Shown piece by piece: positions 1 to 9,237 of a DNA stretch of 63,407 bases. Both the position numbers and the translations under genes were made by a program. The notes below the pieces were generated by a model. It was not told where the DNA came from. It was given only the letters and a program-made list of their open reading frames with translations, and made no database searches. The DNA is from Caulobacteraceae bacterium (GTDB lineage: Bacteria > Pseudomonadota > Alphaproteobacteria > Caulobacterales > Caulobacteraceae), in contig JAFBAO010000093.1 in assembly GCA_019247715.1 (NCBI GenBank), positions 1 to 63,407 on the forward strand. Direction: 5' to 3'. Positions within the stretch are counted from its first letter, which is position 1; each line of letters begins with the position of its first letter.

Positions 1-185
1 GCATCAATGTCGAACATGTCTGCCATCTGGGACCGCGTGGCCCAAAAGGTGTCCCCAATGATCTGCAACTCGGCCCTGACGCCGTCTTTTGCCGTGTAAA
101 GCAGGAACCTATCGCCCGTGTCGCCGTCATCAATGACGGTGAGGGGAGACCCGTCAGCGGGGGCGGGCATATGCGCATCGCTCAT
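1..185 (-). CDS. RhuM-family protein, N-terminal part (runs off the window)
   Basis: I read this frame directly from the minus strand. It starts ATG at 185 (a second in-frame ATG is at 170) and stays open to the window edge, giving about 61 residues. The segment FLLYTAKDGVRAEL followed by TFWATRSQMADMFDID matches the N-terminus of RhuM/virulin proteins, where a FLLY-x-T-x-DG strand precedes a helix-turn-helix of the form W-x-T-x-x-QMA-x-LF. RhuM proteins occur in genomic islands and phages and their biochemical role is not established. It lies 37 bp downstream of the 139-aa gene in the same orientation. Confidence 0.7.
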   Translation of the reverse strand, partial: MSDAHMPAPADGSPLTVIDDGDTGDRFLLYTAKDGVRAELQIIGDTFWATRSQMADMFDID

Positions 186-222
186 ACGGCATGGTTTAGC
201 AGAGATTCCCTGTTTGTGCTTC

Positions 223-642
223 TCAGGGCCCCACCCAGGCCTTGTAGCCGCCCGTCTCGCCGGCTCCGCGCGCCAGCCCCTGGTTCTTCAGCGCCGTCAG
301 ACACGCCCCGATCCGGTTTCGCAGGATCGCCCAGGTCGCATCGTCTGGGCGTAGGCCGCGCTCGGCGCACCAACGCTCGGTCAAGTCCTTGGACGTGATC
401 GGCGCCGCCGCCTCCCGTAGCGCCGTGAGCACGAACCGCCGAACCGAGCCCTTCTTGGCCCGGTACTGTCGGAGGTACCGCCGGCGGGTCTGCGTCTCGC
501 CGAATAGGCGGATCGCGGCGTCCAGGTGATCGATGTCCGCCACTACGGCCCGGAGATCGGCGTCTAGCTGATCCCGTAGCTTCTCCAGCTCGGCCTTCTT
601 GGCTTTGAGACCGGAAACGGTGTTTGGACGCTCTGTCGCCAT
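223..642 (-). CDS. Conserved hypothetical protein of an integrated element (139 aa)
   Basis: ATG at 642, stop at 223. The N-terminal 55 residues form a charged coiled coil (KAKKAELEKLRDQLDADL, then DIDHLDAAIRLF), followed by a basic linker (TRRRYLRQYRAKKG) and a C-terminal region that looks like a winged helix (FVLTALREAAAPITSKDL). I recognise this layout from short hypothetical proteins that often neighbour serine recombinases in alphaproteobacterial islands; that association is recalled, not checked. A DNA-binding accessory or recombination directionality role is possible but unproven. The start is 57 bp from the comM junction, so this gene is terminal in the element. Confidence 0.65.
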   Translation of the reverse strand: MATERPNTVSGLKAKKAELEKLRDQLDADLRAVVADIDHLDAAIRLFGETQTRRRYLRQYRAKKGSVRRFVLTALREAAAPITSKDLTERWCAERGLRPDDATWAILRNRIGACLTALKNQGLARGAGETGGYKAWVGP

Positions 643-698
643 ATCCGATACATACACCGCCAGAAGCGACGGCGGGCGTATCGGGTTAGTCCCACTTG

Positions 699-1628
699 CT
701 ACCGAATGCCGCTGAATTCCGGCAGCTCGTCCAGAAAGAGCACGCCGTTGTGCGCCAGCGAAACCTCGCCGGGTCTGGCGCGCACGCCGCCGCCGGTAAG
801 GGCGGCCATGCTGGCCGAGTGATGCGGCGCCCGGAACGGCCGGCTGCGGGTGAGCGCGCCCCGGGCGATGAGGCCGGCCATGGAATGGACCATGGAGGTC
901 TCCAGAAGCTCCGCGGCCGACAGCGGCGGCAAGAGGCCGGGCAGGCGCTGGGCCAGCATCGATTTGCCGGAGCCCGGCGGCCCCACATAGAGGAGGTTGT
1001 GTCCCCCGGCGGCGGCGATCTCCAGCGCCCGCTTGGCCTGCTCCTGACCCTTGACGTCCTTGAGGTCGGGAGCCTTGCCGCCCTCCAGCATCGGCCCCGG
1101 CTTCGGCGGGCTCATCACCTGGGCGCCGCGGAAGTGGTTGACGATCGCGATGAGCGAGCGCGGCGCGAGCACGGGCGCGCCGCCGGCCCAGGCCGCCTCC
1201 GCCCCGCAGCCCTCGGGGCAGATGAGCCCCAGCCCCCAGGCGTTCGCCGCGACGGCGGCCGGCAGAGCGCCCGCCACCGGAGCGATCTGGCCGTCCAGCT
1301 TCAGCTCGCCGATCGCCGCCCATTCGTCGAGCGCGTCCGAGGGCAGGATCCCCATGGCGATCAGCAGGGCGAGCGCGATGGGCAGATCGTAGTGGCTGCC
1401 CTCCTTGGGCAGGTCCGCCGGGGACAGATTGGCGACGATCCGGCGCGCGGGCAGCGCTAGGCCGAGGCCGGAGAAGGCGGCCCGGACCCGCTCCTTGCTC
1501 TCCGCCACCGCCTTGTCCGGCAGACCGACCACGGCGAAGTGCACCGCGCCGCCGGTGAGCTGCACCTCCACCTCCACGCGCCGCGCTTCCACGCCCTCGA
1601 AGGCGACCGTCGCCACGCGCCCCGCCAC
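699..1628 (-). pseudogene. comM: comM (YifB), 5' part only, interrupted by an inserted element
   Basis: ComM is a Mg-chelatase-like AAA+ helicase that drives branch migration during integration of incoming DNA in natural transformation. GTG start at 1628. The N-terminal domain and the Walker A motif (GPPGSGKS, residues 216-223) are intact, as is Walker B (LFLDE, about residues 297-301). The frame then leaves the family after LDELPEFS and stops three codons later. About 200 of the usual roughly 510 residues are missing, including sensor and arginine-finger regions, so the product should be inactive. It has its own upstream LexA box, 64 bp before the start, and a 140-bp gap from gshB. Confidence 0.88.
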
Positions 1629-1655
1629 GAGAAAAACCCCTTTTCGTCCACGGAC

Positions 1656-1664
1656 TTATCCACA
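1656..1664 (+). promoter_or_regulatory. Perfect DnaA-box sequence
   Basis: TTATCCACA, identical to the DnaA-box consensus, lies between the comM start and the LexA box in the comM-gshB gap. One isolated box can occur by chance and function is untested. Its position in the presumed comM promoter or 5' leader makes DnaA-linked control possible. Confidence 0.45.
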
Positions 1665-1692
1665 TCCGAGCACAGACATCGGAGCAGATCAA

Positions 1693-1707
1693 GAACAAAA
1701 AAAGAAC
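1693..1707 (-). promoter_or_regulatory. LexA (SOS) box upstream of comM
   Basis: On the plus strand GAAC, seven A residues, then GAAC; on the comM strand this reads GTTC-N7-GTTC, the exact alphaproteobacterial LexA operator. It is 64 bp upstream of the comM GTG and 61 bp downstream of the gshB stop, a normal operator position. SOS control of comM is inferred from this match. Confidence 0.8.
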
Positions 1708-1768
1708 AATTGGAGATTGGTTACAAATCAGTCATCTAACGGCGCGCCCTCAAGCTTCGCCGCAGAAT

Positions 1769-2716
1769 CTACACGATGCCGCGAATGGCTTCGATCCGAT
1801 CCCAGAGGGCGGCGGCCGCATCGGCGCCGCCGAAACGCTTGAGCTGCTGCGCGCCGGTGGGGGAGGTGACGTTGATCTCGGTGAGGTAGTCGCCGATCAC
1901 GTCGATGCCCACGAACAGCAACCCTCGGTCTTTCAGTTCCAGGCTGATGGTCTGGCAGATCTCCAGGTCCCGGACGGTCAGCTCGGCCGGCTCGGCCCGG
2001 CCGCCGCGGGCGAGGTTTGAGCGGACCTGGCCCGCGGCCGGGACCCGATTCACCGCCCCGATCGGTTCGCCGTCCACCAGCAGGATCCGCTTGTCGCCCT
2101 TGGCGACCGCCGGAATGAACTTCTGGGCGACCACCGGCTCGCGTCCGATCATGGCGTGGAGCTCCAGCAGGGCGTCGAGGTTGGGATCGTCCGGCTTCAG
2201 CCGCGCCACCCCCGATCCGGCCCCCCCGTAGAGGGGCTTCAACACCATGTCCCCGTGGCGGGCGCGGAATTCGTAGATCGCTTCGGGATCGCTGGTGATC
2301 AGGGTGGGCGGCTGCAGGCCGGGAAAGCCGGTCACGAACAGTTTCTCGGGGGCGTTGCGCACTTCGGCCGGATTGTTCACCACCAGGGTCGCCGGATGGA
2401 TCTTCTCCAACAGGTAGGTGGCGGTGAGGTAGGCCATGTCGAAGGGCGGATCCTGACGCATGAGGACCGCGTCGAATTCGGAAAGGTCGCGCACCGTCCA
2501 TTCGCCCACCGAGTGGTGGTCGCCCTTCACGGCCCTCAGGTTCAGCGGCCGCCCGCGGGCGAGGACCCGGCCGTCGTCCAGCGCCAGCCGCGAGGGCTCG
2601 TAGACGAACAGGCCATGGCCTCTGGTCTGGGCTTCCAGCATCAGGAAGAAGGTGGTGTCGGTCTCGATGTTGACCCGCTCGATGGGGTCCATCTGGACGG
2701 CGACCTGAAGAGGCAT
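1769..2716 (-). CDS. gshB: Glutathione synthetase
   Basis: Joins gamma-glutamylcysteine and glycine using ATP, the second step of glutathione synthesis in the cytosol. At 315 aa it has the length of bacterial GshB. The N-terminal [16 protein letters not shown], the [11 protein letters not shown] segment, the ATP-grasp motif [11 protein letters not shown] and the C-terminal [17 protein letters not shown] region are all family hallmarks. The ATG at 2716 was chosen over the much longer open frame upstream because homology starts there and the upstream part overlaps the sirB1-like gene out of frame. It lies 32 bp after that gene in the rph-to-gshB run. Confidence 0.96.
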   Translation of the reverse strand: MPLQVAVQMDPIERVNIETDTTFFLMLEAQTRGHGLFVYEPSRLALDDGRVLARGRPLNLRAVKGDHHSVGEWTVRDLSEFDAVLMRQDPPFDMAYLTATYLLEKIHPATLVVNNPAEVRNAPEKLFVTGFPGLQPPTLITSDPEAIYEFRARHGDMVLKPLYGGAGSGVARLKPDDPNLDALLELHAMIGREPVVAQKFIPAVAKGDKRILLVDGEPIGAVNRVPAAGQVRSNLARGGRAEPAELTVRDLEICQTISLELKDRGLLFVGIDVIGDYLTEINVTSPTGAQQLKRFGGADAAAALWDRIEAIRGIV

Positions 2717-2748
2717 GGTTGGTTCCTCGTGGGTGGGCGAGGCGGCGC

Positions 2749-3564
2749 TCAGTTGAGTTTCAGCCGCACCCGTTCGCGCGCCGCCCGGGCCGCCAGCGCC
2801 GCCCCGCCGTCCAGGCGCTGGGCCAGGGCGAGGGCCTCGAGGGCGCCGGCCAGCGCGCCCTGGCCTTCGCGGGCCGCGGCGACGTCCAACCAGGGGCGGT
2901 GGTCGCGGGGATCGAGCAAAGCGCGGCGCAGAGCCGAACGCTCGGCGCGACCGTAGTCCCGGGCGGCGGCGGCCCGGGCGAAGATGTTGTTCTGGAGCCG
3001 GATCAACACCCCCCGGTCGGTGGCCGGGGCCATCAGGGCCTCCAGCCGCTCGGCGACACCGGGCGTCAAGCCCGCATGGAGCGCGCGCCGGGTCAGTTCC
3101 GAAGGCAGGACGACCCGGCCTTCGCTGAACGGGTCCAGCGCCAGGGGGCCTTCGTTGGTCTCGATCCGCAGCAGGAAATGGCCGGGAAAGTCGACTCCGC
3201 GGACGTCCAGGCCGCAGCGGCGGGCCGCATCCAGGTAGAAGACCCCGAGCGCCACCGGGATGCCCTTCCGGCGCTCCGAGACGGCGATCACGTCGGCGTT
3301 GTCCGGGTGGTCGTAGTCGATGATGTCGCCGGCCAGCCGAAGGTCGCCGGCCATGGTCTCGGCCAGGGCTTCCTCGGGCGACTCGCGTTGCAGGCGCGCC
3401 TTGAGCCGCTCGCCCGCCTCCGCGGCGAGGGCGCGGGCCAGGCCGGGGTCGCGGCTCGGCTCCTCGTGAACGGCGCAAGCTACCGCCGCTTCCAGCAGGG
3501 GGAAGCCGTCGTCGGCTCCGCTCCCCACCTCGGCGAGATAACATTCCGCCTCTTGACGCGTCAT
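2749..3564 (-). CDS. SirB1-family transglutaminase-like/TPR protein
   Basis: 271 aa from an ATG at 3564. The segment [33 protein letters not shown] matches the SirB1 (transglutaminase-like core 2) domain found in nearly all proteobacteria, often beside hemK/prfA or housekeeping operons. The last about 80 residues ([25 protein letters not shown] onward, in pieces) look like a TPR-type helical repeat. The biochemical activity of the family is not established. It sits between yraN (19 bp upstream) and gshB (32 bp downstream) on the same strand. Confidence 0.85.
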   Translation of the reverse strand: MTRQEAECYLAEVGSGADDGFPLLEAAVACAVHEEPSRDPGLARALAAEAGERLKARLQRESPEEALAETMAGDLRLAGDIIDYDHPDNADVIAVSERRKGIPVALGVFYLDAARRCGLDVRGVDFPGHFLLRIETNEGPLALDPFSEGRVVLPSELTRRALHAGLTPGVAERLEALMAPATDRGVLIRLQNNIFARAAAARDYGRAERSALRRALLDPRDHRPWLDVAAAREGQGALAGALEALALAQRLDGGAALAARAARERVRLKLN

Positions 3565-3583
3565 CGCTTGCGACCGGCCCCGC

Positions 3584-3958
3584 TCAACGTCCGAACCATG
3601 CGTCCGGAATATGACAAGGCAAGCGGCCCGGGGCGAGTGCCATCAGATCGAGGCGGATCGCCGCGTCCCTGAGCTCGGGACGCAGCGCCGCGTAGCTCTC
3701 GGCCGCCCGGCGCAGCCGCTGGCGCTGGCGCCGGCCCACCGCCTCCAGCGCCAAGGCCGCCGAACCGCGAAGCTTCACCTCCACCACCGCCAGCACCGCG
3801 CCCTTGCGGGCCAAAAGGTCGATCTCGCCCTGCGGGGTGCGCAGCCGAAAGCCGAGGATCCGGTAGCCCTTGGCCATCAGCCACAGCGCGCAAAGCAGCT
3901 CGCTCCGCCGTCCGGCCCGCCGGGCCAGGGCGCCCCTCATGCGTCGGGCCGCGACCAT
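3584..3958 (-). CDS. yraN: YraN/UPF0102 endonuclease-like protein
   Basis: 124 aa. It contains the restriction-endonuclease-like fold signature GEIDLLARKG followed by VVEVKLRGS, the D...E-x-K acidic and lysine residues of the PD-(D/E)XK superfamily. YraN proteins are widespread, usually next to rsmI as here, and their cellular role is unsettled. The ATG at 3958 overlaps the rsmI stop by one base (TGATG), which implies translational coupling; a TTG one codon earlier is an alternative start. Confidence 0.9.
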   Translation of the reverse strand: MVAARRMRGALARRAGRRSELLCALWLMAKGYRILGFRLRTPQGEIDLLARKGAVLAVVEVKLRGSAALALEAVGRRQRQRLRRAAESYAALRPELRDAAIRLDLMALAPGRLPCHIPDAWFGR

Positions 3959-4824
3959 CAACGGGCCTTCAGCGCCAGCGCCTGACGGTAGAGGTCGCGG
4001 CGGGGGAGGCCGAGGGCGGCGGCTACCTCCCGCGCCGCTTCGGCGGGCGCAAGGCGGGTGAGCGCCTCGGCGAGGGCCGCGGCCGCCTCGGCCGGTCCGG
4101 CCTCGAGCTCCGCGCCCGGGCCCACCAGCACCGCCAGCTCGCCCTTCGGGGCGGCGAGAGCCGGATCGGCGGCGAGCGCCGCTAGGTCTCCCCTGAGGGT
4201 GGTCTCGTGCAGCTTGGTGAGCTCGCGGGCCACCGCGGCCGGCCGCGGCCCGAACACCACGGCCATGTCCGCCAGCGAGGCGGCGAGGCGCGAGCCGCCC
4301 TCGAAGAAGATCAAGGTCGCGCGGATCGGAGCGAGCTCGGCGAAGAACCGCCGCCGGGCGGCGGTCTTCGGGGGCGGAAAACCGGCGAACAGGAACCGGT
4401 CGGTGGGGAGGCCCGCCACGCTTAAGGCCGCTAGGGCCGCTGAGGGCCCTGGGACCGGGACGACCAGGATTCCCGCCGCCAGCGCTTCGGCCACCAGCCG
4501 GTAGCCGGGGTCGGAGACGAGCGGGGTGCCGGCGTCCGACACCAAGGCCACGCGCGCGCCGGCCGCGAGGGCCGCCAGCGCCTTCGGCCGGACACGGGCC
4601 CCGCCATGTTCGTCATAGCGCTCCAGGCGCTTGGAGATGCCGTAGACCGCCAGCAGCTTGCCGGCGACGCGCGTGTCCTCGGCCAGCACCAGGTCGGCGC
4701 CCGCCAGCACGTCGAGGGCGCGCAGGGTGATGTCGCGCAGGTTCCCGATCGGCGTCGCGACCAGATAGAGGCCGGGGGCGAGCGGCGCTTCGGAAAGCGG
4801 CGGGGGCGGCGGTCGCGCGGCCAT
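3958..4824 (-). CDS. rsmI: 16S rRNA (cytidine-1402-2'-O)-methyltransferase
   Basis: Methylates the 2'-O of C1402 in the 16S rRNA decoding centre using S-adenosylmethionine. The 288-aa tetrapyrrole-methylase-fold protein shows YLVATPIGNLRDITLRA near the N-terminus, LAEDTR, and VSDAGTPLVSDPGYRL, which together are diagnostic for RsmI rather than for the cobalamin-pathway relatives. A proline-rich start (MAARPPPPPL) precedes the domain. It follows hemW by 10 bp and is coupled to yraN. Confidence 0.95.
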   Translation of the reverse strand: MAARPPPPPLSEAPLAPGLYLVATPIGNLRDITLRALDVLAGADLVLAEDTRVAGKLLAVYGISKRLERYDEHGGARVRPKALAALAAGARVALVSDAGTPLVSDPGYRLVAEALAAGILVVPVPGPSAALAALSVAGLPTDRFLFAGFPPPKTAARRRFFAELAPIRATLIFFEGGSRLAASLADMAVVFGPRPAAVARELTKLHETTLRGDLAALAADPALAAPKGELAVLVGPGAELEAGPAEAAAALAEALTRLAPAEAAREVAAALGLPRRDLYRQALALKAR

Positions 4825-4834
4825 GCGTGGGAAA

Positions 4835-5998
4835 CTAGCCTGGCTGGCCGGTCTGGGCGAGTTCCAGCACCAACCGGTCGAGGACGGCCCGTCCGCGGCC
4901 GCTCGCCATGAGCCGGCCAGCTTCCATACGAAGCAGGCCCTGGTCTGCGAGGCTCTCCATCTGCGACGCCCCCAGGCCGAGGGCCTGGATCTCGGCGACT
5001 TCGACGCCTTCCAAGGTCCGTAGACCCATCATCAGCCGCTCCAGCGCCGCTTCCTCGGGCGTAAGCCGATCGCGGGTCGAAAGGCCGCAGCCCGTTTCGG
5101 CGACGCGCCGGACGTAGGCTGCGTGCGCCGGCTCGGCGCGCGTGGCCCAGCGCTCGCCGGCCGCGTCGGTGATCCGTCCATGGGCGCCCGGCCCCACCCC
5201 CAGCCAGTCGCCGCCCCGCCAGTAGGTGAGGTTGTGGGCCGAGCGGGCCGCCGGCGAGCGCGCATGGTTGGACACCTCGTAGGCCTCGAAGCCGGCCGCC
5301 GAGAGGGTCTCGTCCGTCGCCTCATAGAGCTCGGCCGCCAGGTCCGGATCGGACGGCGACCAGCGGCCCCGGGCGACCGCGCGTTCGAAGGCGGTGCCAG
5401 CCTCGATGGTCAGCTGGTAGGCCGAGACGTGCTCGGGACCGAGCTCCAGGGCATCGCCGAGATCGGCGCGCCAGCTTCGCGCGTCCTGGCCGGGGAGAGC
5501 GTAGATGAGATCGATCGAAAGGCGTGGGAACGCGGCGCGCGCGGCGCGCGCGGCGCGCCGGGCGGCGGCCGCGTCATGGTTCCGGCCCAGGAACGCGAGG
5601 GCCTCGTCGTCGAGCGATTGTACGCCGAGAGAGAGGCGCGAGACGCCGGCGGCGGCCAGGGCCGCGAACCGGCCGCTCTCGGCGTCGGTGGGGTTGGCTT
5701 CCAGGGTGACCTCGAGCGCCGGTGACGGCGCGAAGCTGGCGCGGGCGGCTTCAATGATCGCCGCGGCCTGCTCGGGCTCCATCAGCGAGGGGGTTCCGCC
5801 GCCGAAGAAGATCGAGGTGAGCCGCCTGGGCCCCAGGCGCGCCGCCTGGCCGGAAAGGTCGGCGCCGATCGCCGCCGCCAGCGCTTCGGCCGCGGCCCGG
5901 CCCCGGTCGCGGACCACGTTGAAATCGCAGTAGGGGCAGACGCGCGCGCAGAAGGGCCAGTGGACGTAGAGGGCGATGTCGCGCAGGCCTTCACTCAA
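4835..5998 (-). CDS. hemW: Radical SAM heme chaperone HemW
   Basis: 387 aa, long annotated as an oxygen-independent coproporphyrinogen oxidase-like protein but in fact a heme-trafficking chaperone. The radical-SAM CxxxCxxC motif is PFCARVCPYCDFN at about residues 14-27, followed by FFGGGTPSL. The HemW-specific heme-binding motif HNxxYW is present as HNLTYW. The apparent start is a TTG at 5998, overlapping the 3' end of rdgB by 8 bases, so the two are probably translationally coupled. Confidence 0.93.
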   Translation of the reverse strand: MSEGLRDIALYVHWPFCARVCPYCDFNVVRDRGRAAAEALAAAIGADLSGQAARLGPRRLTSIFFGGGTPSLMEPEQAAAIIEAARASFAPSPALEVTLEANPTDAESGRFAALAAAGVSRLSLGVQSLDDEALAFLGRNHDAAAARRAARAARAAFPRLSIDLIYALPGQDARSWRADLGDALELGPEHVSAYQLTIEAGTAFERAVARGRWSPSDPDLAAELYEATDETLSAAGFEAYEVSNHARSPAARSAHNLTYWRGGDWLGVGPGAHGRITDAAGERWATRAEPAHAAYVRRVAETGCGLSTRDRLTPEEAALERLMMGLRTLEGVEVAEIQALGLGASQMESLADQGLLRMEAGRLMASGRGRAVLDRLVLELAQTGQPG

Positions 5999-6593
5999 AG
6001 AGCGCCGCCTTCAACTGCGCGAAGGCCCGGGCGCGGTGGCTGATCGCCTCCTTCTCGGCGGGCTCGAGCTCCCCGAAGGTGAAGCGCGCCCCCGCGGGGA
6101 CGAAGATGGGGTCGTAGCCGAAGCCGCGGTCTCCGCGCGGCGGGAAGCTGACCCGGCCGTCGACCCGTCCCACGACCACCACCGCCGGCCCCTTCGGCCA
6201 GGCCACGGCGAGGGCGCAGGTGAACCAGGCGGCCGCATCGTCGCTGCCGCTCTCCTCCAGGCGCCGCTCCACCAGGGCCATGGCGTGGGCGAAGTCCCGC
6301 TCCGGGCCGGCCCACCGCGCCGAATGGACTCCGGGCGCGCCGCCGAGGCCCGCCACCGACAGCCCGGAATCGTCGGCGAGCGCGATGAGGCCGCAGGCGT
6401 CCGCCGCCGCTCGCGCCTTGACGACGGCGTTGCCCGCGAAGGTGGTTTCCGGCTCGTCAGGCTCGGCAAGACCGAGCTCGCCCGCCGAGGCCACCTGGAA
6501 GCGCCCTTCGGTCAGCGCCGCCAGCTCGCGCGCCTTGCCGGGGTTGTGGGTCGCCGCGACGATGCGGGCGCCGTTGGGGAGCACGAGGGCCAT
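5991..6593 (-). CDS. rdgB: dITP/XTP pyrophosphatase (RdgB/HAM1)
   Basis: Hydrolyses non-canonical purine nucleoside triphosphates (ITP, dITP, XTP) to monophosphates, keeping them out of nucleic acids. 200 aa with the family signatures VAATHNPGKARELA, FAGNAVVKARAAA, LADDSGLSV and RGFGYDPIF. It is located between rph (47-bp gap) and hemW (8-base overlap). The rph-rdgB-hemW order is common in proteobacteria. Confidence 0.96.
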   Translation of the reverse strand: MALVLPNGARIVAATHNPGKARELAALTEGRFQVASAGELGLAEPDEPETTFAGNAVVKARAAADACGLIALADDSGLSVAGLGGAPGVHSARWAGPERDFAHAMALVERRLEESGSDDAAAWFTCALAVAWPKGPAVVVVGRVDGRVSFPPRGDRGFGYDPIFVPAGARFTFGELEPAEKEAISHRARAFAQLKAALFE

Positions 6594-6641
6594 GGTCCGT
6601 CCTCACATCGCGTGCGGCCGCTCGGCGGGCAAGGGGCGATG

Positions 6642-7355
<714 letters not shown>

Positions 7356-7422
7356 GGCGGCGGCTCTCCTCTGCTTGCGCTCGGCAAGCCGGCGCTTATC
7401 CTAAATCCCAGCGGATGCGTCC

Positions 7423-8499
7423 ATGACCCCACCATCCTTTGGCAAACCGGACGCCAGGAACGCCACCCTGGCCGAGCTCGACGCCCGCGCGCGCGAGATC
7501 TTCCGACGGGTGGTGGAGACCTATCTCGACACCGGCGAGCCGGTGGGCTCGCGCACCCTGTCACGCAGCGGCCTCTCCCTCTCGCCGGCTTCGATCCGCA
7601 ACACCATGCAGGATCTGGCGGAGCTCGGCCTTCTCGACGCCCCCCACGTCAGCGCCGGGCGTCTGCCTACCCACGCGGGCCTCAGGCTGTTCGTCGACGG
7701 CCTCCTCGAAGTGGGGGACCTCGCCGAAGAGGAGCGCCGCAACATCGAGGCGCGGCTCAGCGCCCACGGCCGCTCGATGGAAGACGCCCTGAACGAGGCC
7801 AGCGCCATCCTCTCGGGCCTGGCGGGCGGCGCCGGGGTGGTGCTGGCGCCCTCTCGGGAGGCGGGCGTCAAGCACGTGGAGTTCGTGGCGCTGGGGCCCG
7901 ACCGGGCGCTCGCGGTCATGGTCCTCGAGGACGGCCAGGTGGAGAACCGGCTCATGCGCCGCCCGGCCGGCGTCACCCCGGCCGCCCTGCAGGAGGCGTC
8001 GAACTTCCTGAACGCGCGTCTGCGCGGGCGCAGCCTCACGGAGGCGCGGACCGAGGTGGAGCGCGAGCTGGAGCGTGCGCGCCGGGAGCTGGATGCGGCG
8101 AGCGCACGGCTGGTGGAGGAAGGGCTGGCGGCCTGGGGGGGCGAAGGCGCCGGCCGGGCCCTGATCGTCCGCGGCCGCGCCAATCTGCTCGGCGACCCCC
8201 AGACCCTCGCCGACCTGGAAAGGGTCCGGATGCTGTTCGACGACCTCGAGCAGAAGGAGCAGCTGACGGCGCTCCTCGATCTGGTGCGCGAGGCCGAAGG
8301 CGTGCGCATCTTCATCGGGGCGGAAACCCGGCTATTTTCGCTTTCGGGTTCCGCTGTGATCGCCGCGCCCTATATGGGGGGCAGGCAGAATGTGCTGGGC
8401 GCGATCGGGGTGATCGGTCCGGCGCGCCTCAACTATGCCCGGGTGATCCCGCTCGTGGACTACACGGCGCGGGTGCTGGGGCGGATCATGGACGGATGA
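7423..8499 (+). CDS. hrcA: Heat-inducible transcription repressor HrcA
   Basis: Represses chaperone operons by binding CIRCE elements, with GroEL as its co-regulator. 358 aa: an N-terminal winged helix ([20 protein letters not shown], then [18 protein letters not shown]), the central GAF-like HrcA domain, and the C-terminal segment [22 protein letters not shown]. No CIRCE inverted repeat is seen in the 67 bp upstream, so it is not evidently autoregulated. grpE follows after 6 bp. Confidence 0.96.
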   Translation: MTPPSFGKPDARNATLAELDARAREIFRRVVETYLDTGEPVGSRTLSRSGLSLSPASIRNTMQDLAELGLLDAPHVSAGRLPTHAGLRLFVDGLLEVGDLAEEERRNIEARLSAHGRSMEDALNEASAILSGLAGGAGVVLAPSREAGVKHVEFVALGPDRALAVMVLEDGQVENRLMRRPAGVTPAALQEASNFLNARLRGRSLTEARTEVERELERARRELDAASARLVEEGLAAWGGEGAGRALIVRGRANLLGDPQTLADLERVRMLFDDLEQKEQLTALLDLVREAEGVRIFIGAETRLFSLSGSAVIAAPYMGGRQNVLGAIGVIGPARLNYARVIPLVDYTARVLGRIMDG

Positions 8500-8505
8500 T
8501 AAAGT

Positions 8506-9132
8506 ATGACCGACGAAACGCCGGCCGCCGGCCCTGACGGGATCTCGGAGCCGCCGCCCGCCGGGTCGCCCGCCGCCGAGCTGGAGGCTCTTAGGGCCGA
8601 GAATGCGCAGCTGAAGGACCAGGTGCTGCGCATCGCCGCCGACGCCGAGAACACCAAGCGCCGGGCCGAGCGGGACGCCAACGACGCCAGGGCCTATGCG
8701 ATCCAGAAGTTCGCCCGCGACCTGTTGCCGGTCGCCGACAACCTCGGCCGGGCCATGGAGCACGCGCCCAAGGACGCGGGCGATCCGCTGGTCAAGAACC
8801 TCGCCATCGGTCTCGGCATGACCGCCAACGAGCTGGCGGCCGCATTCGAGCGCAACGGCCTTAAGCGCATCGAGCCGGCCAGGGGCGCGAAGTTCGATCC
8901 TCACCAGCACCAGGCGATGATGGAGCAGGCCGCCGCCGACGCCGCGCCCGGGACCGTGCTTCAGGTCGTGCAGCCCGGCTACGATCTGTTCGGTCGGGTG
9001 ATCCGGGCGGCGATGGTGGTGGTGGCCGCACGCGGCGCCGGCGCCGAGGCGCCGGCGGGTCAGGGGAGCCAGGGTCCCTACGCGACCGCCAATGACCAGG
9101 ATTCGGGCGTCGCCCTGGACACCAAGGCCTGA
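8506..9132 (+). CDS. grpE: Nucleotide exchange factor GrpE
   Basis: Releases ADP from DnaK in the Hsp70 cycle. 208 aa: an acidic, Pro/Ala-rich N-terminus, a long helix (ELEALRAENAQLKDQVLR) and the GrpE core with FARDLLPVADNLGRAMEHAP and VVQPGYDLFGRVIRAAMVVV. It starts 6 bp after hrcA and the two form an operon. A GC-rich hairpin at its stop codon probably terminates transcription. Confidence 0.96.
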   Translation: MTDETPAAGPDGISEPPPAGSPAAELEALRAENAQLKDQVLRIAADAENTKRRAERDANDARAYAIQKFARDLLPVADNLGRAMEHAPKDAGDPLVKNLAIGLGMTANELAAAFERNGLKRIEPARGAKFDPHQHQAMMEQAAADAAPGTVLQVVQPGYDLFGRVIRAAMVVVAARGAGAEAPAGQGSQGPYATANDQDSGVALDTKA

Positions 9133-9146
9133 GGGGCGGCGCCCCT
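9132..9146 (+). terminator. Probable terminator after grpE
   Basis: AGGGGC, three bases, GCCCCT: a 6-bp GC-rich stem that begins at the last base of the grpE stop and is followed by a T-rich stretch (TCTTTTC) about 15 bp on. It separates the hrcA-grpE operon from dnaN. Confidence 0.5.
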
Positions 9147-9237
9147 TCCTCGGCGCGTCTTTTCAGCTAATCTCCGCCGTCCATCTTCGGAGCGCGCGGA
9201 AGCGATTCCGCGGCGCTCGCCTTAGGATCGGACCTGG

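Larger units (their letters stand above)
1..710. mobile_element. Right end of an integrated accessory element inside comM (partial)
   Basis: From the window start to about 708-711 the sequence is visibly less GC-rich than the rest and holds two minus-strand accessory genes. At its right boundary the comM reading frame is sound up to Phe305 (LDELPEF) and Ser306, then runs into Gly-Ile-Arg-stop, so foreign DNA joins inside the comM codons. The element's other end, its recombinase and the rest of comM lie outside the window. Insertion into a conserved protein-coding gene suggests a serine recombinase or Tn7-like targeting, but no integrase is visible here, so the mechanism is inference. Confidence 0.75.

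Noticed and set aside
223..1698. A single minus-strand frame of 491 codons across this interval.
   Set aside because: Its first two thirds is Gly/Arg-rich antisense-like shadow of comM in another frame. Only the last 139 codons (start 642) look like a real protein.
7356..7422. CIRCE element expected before hrcA.
   Set aside because: No TTAGCACTC-N9-GAGTGCTAA-type inverted repeat is visible in the gap.
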